From the NCBI GenBank assembly GCA_003523225.1, contig DPGK01000017.1, forward strand, positions 36,105 through 52,025: a stretch of DNA of 15,921 nucleotides, written 5' to 3'. A program made the position numbers and the translations under genes. How positions within the stretch are numbered: position 1 is the first letter of the stretch; each line of letters opens with the position of its first letter. Under the pieces are notes generated by a model. The model was given only the letters and a program-made list of their open reading frames with translations, was not told the DNA's origin and did no database searches. The DNA comes from Clostridiales bacterium (lineage in GTDB: Bacteria; Bacillota; Clostridia; Oscillospirales; CAG-272). This document shows positions 1 through 8,767 of this stretch, piece after piece.

Positions 1-1058
1 ACCTTGTAGCTGTACTGATACTTCGCCGTGTAAAATTCCAGTACCCAGCAGGGACGACCCTGATTGCGGCTCAGCTCCTCCTTGGTAAAGACAACCTTTT
101 CCGTTCCGGGAATTTCGGCATCTGCAAGTGCAATGGCTCTTGCTTCCTCAAGGGATATAAACAGTGCCACTTCATTTTTTGCAATGATGTCGCCGTTTAT
201 CGCGTTGATACTGTATGTCCACTGCGTATGATTATCTTTGAATACAAGATGGTAGTAGGGATATTTGATTCCTTCGTCAATAAGTATTGCCTCGGTAAAT
301 GTAACCCTTGTTGCACAGCCGGCGTCGTCCAGAGCAATCGCCTTTGCCTTCAACATGCCGATGTATTTTGTGTCGATAACAACGGAATCAACCTCCTTCT
401 GCAAGCTGACAAGCTCATCCAGCGGCAGTTTCACGAGAGCTTCCGCCGACAGGTTACTGTTTTTCGCCGCGTCACTGACAAGCTTTGCCTTTCCCTGCGA
501 AATGCTGTACTTTTTCGCAAGGGCTACATCGTCGGAATTATCCGATTCGGAAACATAAACCAGAGTATGCACGGAGGTTTCTTTTTCAAGTACCCTGCGA
601 ACATCTTCCGCCACAGCTTCTTTGAGCTTGCCATTTTCGCTTAACTGCCTGTCGAAAGAAATCAAAACCGTGTCGTTTCTTTCCATATATCCGCCGATTT
701 TATATGTGGCAAGCGTAATGGATATTGCATTTTTCAGACTTTCGCCCTTCAAAGACGCTTCGCCGAGTACTTCCTTTGCGTCCTCGTTCAGAAAACGCAC
801 CGACTTGACATTTCCGTTTTTTGTAATCGTGTACTCTACTCCGGGGCTAATCTCCATCGTTACCTTCCCCGCTTCCTGATTTCCGAGCGCAATCGGGGTA
901 ACGACGCCAATGCCAATCATCAAAACGAGACATGCCGCCAGCGCCGCAATCCATTGACTGCGAATTTTTTTACGGTGCATATGCACCTGCGGGTCAGCTC
1001 CCGAAATCAACCGATCGTCGATCTGACCGATTGCATTCAACAGTCTTTCTTTTTTCAT
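1..1058 (-). CDS. RsgI-like membrane anti-sigma partner with C-terminal PepSY repeats (3' end outside window)
   Basis: The frame is open from ATG 1058 to the left edge (352 codons, no stop), so the C-terminus is missing. A short cytoplasmic part (residues 1-33) is followed by one membrane segment (about 34-58). The exported part begins with a block typical of the RsgI-like middle domain: 'ISPGVEYTITKNGNVKSV' at about 70-87, then 'LNEDAKEVL'. Two PepSY-like repeats follow, about 235-296 (ending 'YSINAINGDIIAKNE') and about 301-352. The start overlaps the stop of the ECF sigma gene (ATGA, 1055-1058) and has a strong ribosome site, AAGGAGG, inside the end of that gene. The overlap implies translational coupling. 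By family and position I infer that it holds the sigma factor at the membrane until an envelope signal arrives. The short N-terminus has no recognisable zinc anti-sigma motif, so the sigma-binding role is inferred. Confidence 0.8.
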   Translation of the reverse strand, partial: MKKERLLNAIGQIDDRLISGADPQVHMHRKKIRSQWIAALAACLVLMIGIGVVTPIALGNQEAGKVTMEISPGVEYTITKNGNVKSVRFLNEDAKEVLGEASLKGESLKNAISITLATYKIGGYMERNDTVLISFDRQLSENGKLKEAVAEDVRRVLEKETSVHTLVYVSESDNSDDVALAKKYSISQGKAKLVSDAAKNSNLSAEALVKLPLDELVSLQKEVDSVVIDTKYIGMLKAKAIALDDAGCATRVTFTEAILIDEGIKYPYYHLVFKDNHTQWTYSINAINGDIIAKNEVALFISLEEARAIALADAEIPGTEKVVFTKEELSRNQGRPCWVLEFYTAKYQYSYK

Positions 1059-1615
1059 AAGTGAACACCCTCCTTTTCAAGTTGTTTTTTCAGTTCGTTG
1101 CGCATACGAAACAATAAAACCTTAACATTGCTTTCACTCATTTTGTAAGAATCCGCAATATCCTGTATTGAACACAGATACCAGTAGCGGCGGATAAAAA
1201 TATTACGGTTCTTCAGAGAATGAGCGTACAAAAAGCGATTGATTACGGACACTATCAGAGAATCTTCCACTGCCTGCTCCACATCCGTATTATCGGATAT
1301 ACAATTTTCCAGCTCGGACAAGGCAATTTCAACCTGACCGTAGCCTCGTTTTGCGACGGTATTGTGTTTGTAACGGTTGAGTGCAAGATTGCGGGTAATT
1401 TTTCCGAGATATGCCGCCAGATTATTCGGTCTTTGCGGCGGAATGCTGTTCCATGCGCCCAGATATGTATCATTCACGCATTCTTCCGCGTCTGACCGGT
1501 TAAACAGAATGTTGTAAGCGATCGCGTGACAATAATTGCCGTATTTATCCGCAGTAGCGGATATCGCCTTTTCTTGTCTCGCAAAAAACAAAGCGATGAT
1601 TTCAATGTCATTCAT
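1055..1615 (-). CDS. ECF-type RNA polymerase sigma factor
   Basis: A 186-residue protein of usual ECF length. Region 2 covers about 20-85 ('AIAYNILFNRSDAEECVNDT', then 'YLGKITRNLALNRYK', the core-binding and -10 recognition part). Region 4 covers about 118-180, with a helix-turn-helix 'SIQDIADSYKMSESNVKVLL'. I chose ATG 1615 and not the in-frame TTG at 1639, because AGGAAG lies 6 nt before ATG 1615 and nothing comparable precedes the TTG. It overlaps the RsgI-like gene by ATGA and probably forms a two-gene autoregulated unit with it. An ECF-like promoter is at 1654-1682. Target genes cannot be told from this window. Confidence 0.9.
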   Translation of the reverse strand: MNDIEIIALFFARQEKAISATADKYGNYCHAIAYNILFNRSDAEECVNDTYLGAWNSIPPQRPNNLAAYLGKITRNLALNRYKHNTVAKRGYGQVEIALSELENCISDNTDVEQAVEDSLIVSVINRFLYAHSLKNRNIFIRRYWYLCSIQDIADSYKMSESNVKVLLFRMRNELKKQLEKEGVHL

Positions 1616-1653
1616 GTTTTTCTTCCTTTCTTTGCGCAACGCCCTTCACCTGT

Positions 1654-1682
1654 ATAGACAACAAGAATTCCGTTGCGTTACA
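1654..1682 (-). promoter_or_regulatory. Putative ECF (autoregulatory) promoter
   Basis: On the minus strand, TGTAAC (1677-1682) is followed after 17 nt by GTCTAT (1654-1659), about 40 nt before the sigma start codon. An AAC-containing -35 and a GTCTAT -10 fit ECF-type promoters of Firmicutes and not sigma-A. Autoregulation is inferred from this and the gene pair. Confidence 0.5.
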
Positions 1683-1689
1683 GAAACGC

Positions 1690-2245
1690 GGTAATTTTTT
1701 CATCTTTCCGGATCAGGGACGAAGTCGCAAAATAAAATCTTTCATTTTGTTTGACTTTTACGGGTAAACAAAAAGCACAGGGAAAAATTTCTCTGCGCTT
1801 GCGATGAAGGCGACGCATTGGAGACGGCTCCTGCTGTTCAAAGTGTTAAACCGGCTCATTCTTGCTTTGCGTGTTATTATAGATAAAGTGCTCATTATTG
1901 TCTTGCATTCTTCGACAAGCGATATATTGGAGAAGGCAGAACGATATGTGGGCGAAAATGTTTGCACCTTTATTATACCAGATAAATGCGATGTGTTCAA
2001 GTGGATCTTATTTTCTGTACGCTGTTTTTTACAGTAAATTAGTTTCCGCGGCTATTTTTGCAGTCGTTTGACAAGTAAAATACAAAAAACGGCAAAAGAT
2101 GTGCAAAATCATTGCACTTTCTGCCATTTAAAATGGGTACTGCAGAGTTCAAATCCTGCGGGGAGCCGTTTTTTGAAATGATACCTTTTTTTCTGCACTC
2201 CATATCCGCAAACCTCATGATTGCAAAAAAGCGAGAAAACGCGAG
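1690..2245. other. Gene-poor stretch, no recognisable gene
   Basis: No convincing coding sequence is seen in these 556 bases. Open frames of 77-81 codons occur on both strands, but they lack ribosome sites and resemble no family I know. The base composition is AT-richer than the genes to the right. A tRNA-like 3' end at 2101-2174 is listed separately. Confidence 0.5.
2101..2174 (+). other. tRNA-like remnant (anticodon arm, variable arm and T-arm pattern)
   Basis: A 5-bp stem with a 7-nt loop (2101-2117) is followed by a 4-bp hairpin (2124-2136), a T-arm-like block GAGTTCAAATC flanked by GCAG and CTGC, and a run of six T (2169-2174). The order recalls the 3' half of a tRNA with a long variable arm. 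However, the T-stem has an extra base, the anticodon-like loop lacks T33, and I find no matching 5' half. It may be a decayed tRNA or part of an attachment site. It could also be chance. Confidence 0.25.
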
Positions 2246-2274
2246 ACCCCCCAAATCGTGAGATTTCGGGGGGT
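2246..2274. repeat. Strong hairpin, possible terminator-like structure
   Basis: ACCCCCC (2246-2252) pairs with GGGGGGT (2268-2274). AAATC (2253-2257) pairs with GATTT (2262-2266), with one bulged base and a GTGA loop. There is no adjacent T run on the plus strand, and only interrupted T-rich sequence beyond it on the minus strand, so terminator function is uncertain. Confidence 0.4.
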
Positions 2275-2453
2275 TTGAAGCCATACTCTGTTTATATATA
2301 ATTCATGGCGGTCAGCCCTTAAAAATTGCGGTGCAGTAGTCAAAGAAAAAGCCTTCCGAAAAAAGAGAGTGGATTGTGCTGTAAATGAGGCACAAGCTGC
2401 TTTTCTGCTGTCAGGGGAATTTTCTGAAGTGGTGGATAAAAGCCGATTATAAG

Positions 2454-2503
2454 CAAAAAATCAGCCGAAAGTGGGGCGAAAAGCCTCATTTTCGGCTGAT
2501 TTT
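2454..2503 (-). terminator. Rho-independent terminator of tRNA-Pro (works in both directions by shape)
   Basis: A 12-bp stem pairs 2459-2470 with 2490-2501. It is extended inward by GGGGC/GCCTC (2473-2477 with 2483-2487) with a GAAAA loop. A T run follows on each strand, six T on the tRNA's strand. It begins directly after the CCA end of the tRNA. Confidence 0.9.
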
Positions 2504-2579
2504 TGGTCGGAGTGACAGGATTCGAACCTGCGGCATCGACGTCCCAAACGTCGCGCGCTACCAACTGCGCCACACCCCG
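2504..2579 (-). tRNA. tRNA-Pro(TGG)
   Basis: A full cloverleaf of 76 nt including an encoded CCA (2504-2506). The acceptor stem CGGGGTG (5' end 2579) pairs with CACTCCG with one G-U. The D-arm contains GCGCAGTTGGTAGCGC. The anticodon stem CGACG/CGTCG is perfect, with loop TTTGGGA giving anticodon TGG at 2544-2546. The T-arm is GCAGG/CCTGT around TTCGAAT. The terminator follows immediately. Its upstream DNA has no convincing promoter, unlike the truncated copy at 2745-2782. Confidence 0.96.
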
Positions 2580-2744
2580 AAGTGTGAAAAATATTCGATT
2601 TTTAGGTCATTTTCCGTAAGTGGTCAAATCTGTGGTCAAAACATTTTGCTTGAGTTTTTTTGAAAAGAGTAACACCCGAAAAAGTGAGTGCTTTCAAGGG
2701 TTTTCGAGCGTTTGAAAAATCAAGAAGCAGAAACCGCCTGCATG
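2580..2744. other. Non-coding stretch between the two tRNA-Pro sequences, probable attachment-site scar
   Basis: I see no gene in these 165 bases. They contain a near-direct repeat of GGTCAAA around 2622-2640 (GGTCAAATCTGTGGTCAAAA). From memory, similar motifs occur at the ends of tyrosine-integrase elements in Clostridia, but no integrase is present here. Lying between an intact and a half tRNA-Pro, it is best read as leftover element DNA. Confidence 0.35.
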
Positions 2745-2782
2745 CTCCCAAACTTCGCGCGCTACCAACTGCGCTACACCCC
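2745..2782 (-). pseudogene. Truncated tRNA-Pro (5' half only)
   Basis: Reading from 2782, this repeats the 5' half of the intact tRNA-Pro: acceptor 5' strand, complete D-arm, anticodon 5' strand and loop TTTGGGA, with only a few mismatches. The sequence then diverges: the anticodon 3' strand does not pair with CGAAG, and no normal T-arm or acceptor 3' strand follows. A -10 box TATAAT lies 8 nt upstream of the 5' end. It cannot make a functional tRNA. Confidence 0.8.
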
Positions 2783-2791
2783 GTATATTCA

Positions 2792-2819
2792 ATTATAACA
2801 CGCGAAAAATCTTTTCAAT
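2792..2819 (-). promoter_or_regulatory. Sigma-A-like promoter in front of the truncated tRNA-Pro
   Basis: On the minus strand, a perfect -10 TATAAT (2792-2797) sits 8 nt before the tRNA 5' end. A TTGAAA-like -35 lies at 2813-2818, with a spacer of only 15 nt. It may be the original promoter of the tRNA locus, now left in front of the half copy. Confidence 0.5.
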
Positions 2820-2917
2820 TGTAAGGTCGGATGTCCGATCTATTGATCTATGCCATGAGTTTTGCCGAAACAAGCATCAATGAGTCCGGATCACGATACA
2901 CCTGAATATATGTATCT

Positions 2918-3007
2918 CGGCACAAAGTGCCGGCTTGTACATCATCCTTGCGGTTCAGGTTTTTTCCGTCTACCGTCTGTACTCCGCGCCATAGGCGCGG
3001 AGTACAG
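2918..3007. repeat. Two hairpins in the intergenic stretch 2820-3036
   Basis: A 6-bp hairpin CGGCAC/GTGCCG lies at 2918-2932. A perfect 14-bp inverted repeat with a 3-nt ATA loop lies at 2977-3007 (arms 2977-2990 and 2994-3007). The larger one is about 30 nt past the stop of the zinc-ribbon gene and could help end or stabilise its transcript. Neither strand has a T run directly after it, so it is not a classical terminator. The rest of 2820-3036 shows nothing recognisable. Confidence 0.5.
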
Positions 3008-3036
3008 AGCAGCAGTGCGCCACCTACGGCGTATTT

Positions 3037-3672
3037 CTACTCAAGATGCAAGCTGTCGCAGTTGAGAAAATCGTGTGCTCCTATCAGGGAATCCGTGGGG
3101 ATAATGCTTTGCGCACCGCATTTTCTGCAGAAAATGCGGATACCGCCATCCGTCATCTCGGCGTCGTACTCTCCTTCTCCGTCGGGACATCGACAATATA
3201 TCTTGCCCTCCGCCTCAAGGTCATGAATAACAAACATTATTATTTCAAAGACCTGCGGGTCGGGCAGCACCTCGCCGTCGCCGCCGAATGCTGAAAAATC
3301 GCTGATCCCGTTTTCTTCAAGCATATCAAGCAGCTCAAGCTCGCTTCTTGCAAGCTCGGCGCGCACATGATTTTCCTCCCCCATAAAGCAGATGTTTATA
3401 TCGGAGTACGGACACGGGATCACAAACAGATCGCGTCCGTAAAAAATTTGCTTATTGACGGTAAAAACGTGCGGCTTGCGGCAAAAGATGCAGGGGACTG
3501 TCAGTCTTACCTTATCATCCTGCAGTACCACGTCAAGCTCGCTCTTGCCGCAGTCGCATTTAAGTTTAAGGCGGTTTGCCGAGAGTGAGAACATCCCGAC
3601 GATGCTCAGCACTCCGGCACCGCATTCGGGGCATCTGTATGCCACCGTTGTCTTTTTCGGTTCAAGAATCAT
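3037..3672 (-). CDS. Multi-cysteine zinc-ribbon protein of unknown function (CpXC-like)
   Basis: The protein has 211 residues from ATG 3672, chosen because AAAGGTG lies about 8 nt upstream; an in-frame ATG at 3702 has no such site. It is cysteine-rich in pairs: CPEC (14-17), CDC (39-41), CIFC (61-64), CRC (160-162) and CRKC (182-185). That suggests two or three zinc ribbons around a middle acidic helical part (about 100-155). No membrane segment or catalytic motif is visible. The layout recalls CpXC-type proteins of Firmicutes, but I cannot assign a function. It lies 125 bp downstream of the foldase gene on the same strand, with no clear terminator between them, so co-transcription is possible. 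Confidence 0.8.
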   Translation of the reverse strand: MILEPKKTTVAYRCPECGAGVLSIVGMFSLSANRLKLKCDCGKSELDVVLQDDKVRLTVPCIFCRKPHVFTVNKQIFYGRDLFVIPCPYSDINICFMGEENHVRAELARSELELLDMLEENGISDFSAFGGDGEVLPDPQVFEIIMFVIHDLEAEGKIYCRCPDGEGEYDAEMTDGGIRIFCRKCGAQSIIPTDSLIGAHDFLNCDSLHLE

Positions 3673-3797
3673 AAAACCACACCTTTCGGATTTTCGGCAC
3701 ATTACACCGATTTCAGTATATGCCGCATACGGCTTTCAATGCTATTGAGCTTATGTGCCACGGGTGTCCTTACGACTCCGCTCCGTTTGTCTTTTTA

Positions 3798-5600
3798 TCA
3801 GCCGAGATTCTTAAGGGCGCTGTCCTTGAAGGATACTCCCACCTCGGTCTTCTGAGCCTCATACCACTCGTTGTACTTCTCGTCGAACACTCCCGAAAGA
3901 GCAGTTGACTTCCATGCGACCTCGCCGTCTCCCACGAAGTACATGATGTGAGCGCCGTATGTCGTTTCAACGATATCGACGTCGCCGACTTTTCTGGACT
4001 CGTCATAGATCCATGCGTCAAAGCTCTCGACCATGTAGTCCTTCACAACATTTTCGTAGAAAATGTTGCTGTCCTCATTATACTGATTTGCAAGAGCTTC
4101 AAAGGCTTCCTTGGTCTGCTCGCCTGCCTTGTACTCGGCAAGTATCTCCTCAGCCTTTGCCTTGGCGTCTTCTGCAGAACCGTAGGTGTCTTTTTTGAAG
4201 AGAATGTGTCCGACATTCTTGGTGATGCTCTCGTCGCGGCGGGCGGCGGTATCAACAAAATATGCGGTGTAGGTGGACTTCTTGTCAGCCTCGGAAGCAA
4301 TGGAGGTCGTGTCGCCCGCCTTGCGGTCGGATGCAAAGAGCCACTTTGTAACGTCTGTCGCGTCCTCGGCGGTCGGATCGGAATATTTTACAGAGGATGT
4401 TTCTTTCACCGAGTCATACGCGCTCTGGACCGCCTCAAGCAGATCATCGCAGATCTCGCCCAGCGCCTTCTCATATGTGCCTTCCTTTTCAACTGCGGGC
4501 TTCTGGATCTCCTCGATCTCGCCCTTGATCTTTGCCGCTACCGACTTGAGAAGCTCCGCCTTATCCTCGGCGAGCTTTTCGGCGGTGGGAAGATTGGCTT
4601 CGTCAATATCCGACTTTGCATCCTCATAGAGGCTATCAAATTGATCGGAGGCGTATGTGCCGATAATGTACTCCTGCGCCTTGGCTATGAAGGAATCCTT
4701 ATCGGTGCAGGCGGCAAGCTCCTCGGCAAGCTTTTTGGCGGCTGCCTTATCGGACTCATACGCTGACTTTTCTTCGTCGGTAGCCTCTGAGCCTGCAAGC
4801 TCAAGCTCTGCCGTAAAGGTATAAGAATACACATCGGCAGTAAGGAGTGATGCCGGATTGTCTGTGCAATACTTTTCAAGCTCATCGTCGGTTATGCCGG
4901 CTTTAACGCGCTCCTGATATGCGTCATAGAACTTGGAGGAAAGTGCGGAAAGCTCCATGGCATGACGTACATTGCTCTCGCTGACGCCGTTGCCGTACTG
5001 CTGAGTAAGGAAATAGCTTGCGCTGTATCCGCTGTAACCGTTGCTGGCATACAGCTTGGCAAGCTCCTCGGCGCTTTCCTTCATCGCCTTGATGGATTCG
5101 TCAATGGTCTCCTTGTCGCTGTCATCCAGCTTCATGCCCTCGGCTCTTGCAGCCTCGCAGAGCACAAGCATACTTTCCACCTGGCTCTTGGCCTGCTCGA
5201 CAAAATAATCGTACCAGCTCTTTGTGGAATCAAGCGCGCATGTCTGCGACTTAAGACCTGTAAGAGAAGTATCGTTTGAATCAATTCCGAATGTTGAAAG
5301 ATACGACGTACCGTACTGGCTGAGAGTATTGATGTAGTTGTTTTTAAGCGTGTTGACGAAGTAGGTCATTTCGCTTCCGTTGATCTTATAGTTTTCGGAT
5401 CTTGCAACAGTGAGAATACGCGGGACCCACGAGGTGACTGCCCACAGAACTAAGCACGCCACAAGCAGAACCGTGCATGCCGCCACGCCTATACGGGTAG
5501 CGAGCTTGGATTTGTCAACATTATTCTTTTTGCTGAATTTTGCAGGATCGGCAATGATATCACCGGCTCTTGCATTTCTCGATCTGGTACCTTTTCCCAT
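3798..5600 (-). CDS. Membrane-anchored PrsA-like foldase with parvulin-type peptidyl-prolyl isomerase domain
   Basis: A 600-residue exported protein. A basic cytoplasmic tail of about 36 residues precedes one membrane segment (about 37-58). A long helical, Glu/Lys-rich chaperone-like region follows (about 60-455, SurA/PrsA type). A parvulin domain starts at about 460 with 'NVGHILF' and runs through 'AKAKAEEILAEYKAG', 'EAFEALANQYNED' and 'GAHIMYFVGDGE' near 560. Proteins of this kind catalyse proline isomerisation and fold secreted proteins outside the membrane. It is about twice the length of Bacillus PrsA (about 290). LVAC at 46-49 looks like a lipobox, but it sits inside the hydrophobic stretch after a long tail, so I favour a plain membrane anchor. 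The leader carries several inverted repeats. Confidence 0.88.
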   Translation of the reverse strand: MGKGTRSRNARAGDIIADPAKFSKKNNVDKSKLATRIGVAACTVLLVACLVLWAVTSWVPRILTVARSENYKINGSEMTYFVNTLKNNYINTLSQYGTSYLSTFGIDSNDTSLTGLKSQTCALDSTKSWYDYFVEQAKSQVESMLVLCEAARAEGMKLDDSDKETIDESIKAMKESAEELAKLYASNGYSGYSASYFLTQQYGNGVSESNVRHAMELSALSSKFYDAYQERVKAGITDDELEKYCTDNPASLLTADVYSYTFTAELELAGSEATDEEKSAYESDKAAAKKLAEELAACTDKDSFIAKAQEYIIGTYASDQFDSLYEDAKSDIDEANLPTAEKLAEDKAELLKSVAAKIKGEIEEIQKPAVEKEGTYEKALGEICDDLLEAVQSAYDSVKETSSVKYSDPTAEDATDVTKWLFASDRKAGDTTSIASEADKKSTYTAYFVDTAARRDESITKNVGHILFKKDTYGSAEDAKAKAEEILAEYKAGEQTKEAFEALANQYNEDSNIFYENVVKDYMVESFDAWIYDESRKVGDVDIVETTYGAHIMYFVGDGEVAWKSTALSGVFDEKYNEWYEAQKTEVGVSFKDSALKNLG

Positions 5601-5652
5601 TGTATGTACCCTGCCCTTTCCGACGCGGGCTTACAGCCCCGGCTTGTACCTG

Positions 5653-5834
5653 CTGTCCGTTTTGGCGGACAGGCGCCATCTTTTTGTTTATTTTAGTTTT
5701 TGACTGTTCCCGGGGTCAGAACGGCGCGCCTGAAAGGACGCGCCCGTCCGCCCGCAAAAAGACACAGTATATTATAACTGTATATACTGTTCGTAATGTG
5801 AACGCAATTTGAACTTATATTAAATTTCGTTCAC
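5653..5834 (-). promoter_or_regulatory. Leader and control region of the foldase gene
   Basis: Minus-strand elements in order: an inverted repeat with GTGAACG/CGTTCAC ends (5798-5834), then an 8-bp inverted repeat with arms 5764-5771 and 5783-5790 in AT-rich DNA. That second repeat contains -10-like hexamers (TATACA with TTGCGT 17 nt before it, and TATAAT). A hairpin CTGTCCG/CGGACAG follows (5653-5672), about 50 nt before the start codon. The repeats look like operators. The regulator is unknown, and the exact promoter is not certain. Confidence 0.4.
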
Positions 5835-5861
5835 ATGATACAGAAAAATTTGCTTTTCCGA

Positions 5862-7952
<2,091 letters not shown>

Positions 7953-8284
7953 AAACTGATCGTTCTTTCCTTTCCGAAGGCAGAAAACAAAAACCGGTTG
8001 CAGCCGACCTGCCGCATAACGCCGTTGATACACGGCATATACGGCAGCACCGTAAAAAGATAAGCGTCAAGGGCGCACAAAAAGAGCACGGGCACAGGAA
8101 TTCCGCAATGGCATGATAAAAATGCCGCAGAATTGCAAAAAGCCCGACGCTCGGAAAAGCCCCGCAGCGGTTGTTTTCTGCTTTGCTATGTTGTATTTTT
8201 GTTTTATTTATCTGATGCGGCGTCGCTTCCATGCGCGTCCCGCAAAAAAATCAGCAATAGCCGCCGACATGGCGGCAAGACACT
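7953..8284 (-). promoter_or_regulatory. Long structured leader of rnj
   Basis: About 330 nt separate the predicted transcription start (about 8284) from ATG 7952, with no credible gene in between. A GCCGCC/GGCGGC hairpin with a 5-nt loop (8260-8276) lies almost at the 5' end, followed by a T7 run (8244-8250) 9 nt later. A 7-bp hairpin with one bulge (8148-8169) precedes a T5 run (8137-8141). A third stem pairs 8110-8114 with 8122-8126, reinforced by 8105-8109 with 8132-8136. The first two resemble weak terminators or attenuators. Confidence 0.45.
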
Positions 8285-8290
8285 TGCAAT

Positions 8291-8319
8291 ATTATACACT
8301 GTTTTTTCGATTTTGTCAA
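8291..8319 (-). promoter_or_regulatory. Consensus sigma-A promoter of rnj
   Basis: On the minus strand a perfect TTGACA (8314-8319), a 17-nt spacer and a perfect TATAAT (8291-8296). The -35 box contains the TGA stop codon of the upstream small membrane protein gene. The predicted start is about 8284. Confidence 0.9.
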
Positions 8320-8654
8320 GCACACAGCATGTGCCATAGGAAATAAACCAGCAAAGCCGCGGCTATACCTGCGCTCATACCGAGTATAAACGCCAGCACT
8401 CTGCCGCGCATGCGTCCCGACGACCGCTCCTTACCCGCTGCGCGGGTGCTGCGCTCTGCGGGCAGTGCTGATCTGCCGCGTAATCTTTCCGCCTCGGCAA
8501 CTATTTTTTCCGCTTCAAGCAGCATTTCATTTTCGCCCGCACTGTCGCCGCAGCAGTCGGCGCGAAGCACAAAATACGCGCACTCAAACGATCCGCTGCC
8601 CGAACCCTGCAGATTCGGCAGAAAAATTATCTGTCTTCTTGTTCCCTTTACCAT
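8316..8654 (-). CDS. Small conserved membrane protein of Clostridia, unknown function
   Basis: A 112-residue protein. The N-terminus 'MVKGTRRQIIFLPN' resembles small proteins of Clostridia that begin with a VKG-R-I-type motif and occur in similar neighbourhoods; this is from memory. A short helical middle part ('EMLLEAEKIVAEAERL', about 43-58) and a basic Arg/Ser-rich linker lead to one C-terminal membrane segment (about 86-110). It is therefore probably tail-anchored with the N-terminus in the cytoplasm. AGGAGAGAGG lies about 9 nt before ATG 8654. It starts 113 bp after spmB with no visible terminator between, so it may belong to the spm operon. Its stop codon lies in the -35 box of rnj. No function can be given. 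Confidence 0.75.
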   Translation of the reverse strand: MVKGTRRQIIFLPNLQGSGSGSFECAYFVLRADCCGDSAGENEMLLEAEKIVAEAERLRGRSALPAERSTRAAGKERSSGRMRGRVLAFILGMSAGIAAALLVYFLWHMLCA

Positions 8655-8767
8655 ACTGAGCGACCTCTCTCCTTTTACTTACCGTCCAATGACCGACGCC
8701 CGACTGCACGCACAGCGCACTCCAAAGTTCATTCATTGCTATTATTTACCGGTTTTTGCTTTGAGAT

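Noticed and set aside
1758..2037. Overlapping frames on both strands (80 and 77 codons) in the gene-poor stretch
   Set aside because: The minus one needs a TTG start, neither has a ribosome site, and neither resembles a known family.
2039..2284. Minus-strand frame of 81 codons (MASNPPKS...)
   Set aside because: It runs through the strong hairpin at 2246-2274 and the tRNA-like remnant; coding is unlikely.
2340..2573. Minus-strand open frame of 77 codons beginning MAQLVARDVW
   Set aside because: It is a read-through of the tRNA-Pro gene and its terminator, a well-known false gene. The plus-strand frame 2385-2663 across the same tRNA is rejected for the same reason.
3948..4766. Plus-strand frame of 272 codons
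   Set aside because: Antisense shadow of the foldase gene; its composition follows the codon structure of the real gene and no domain is visible.
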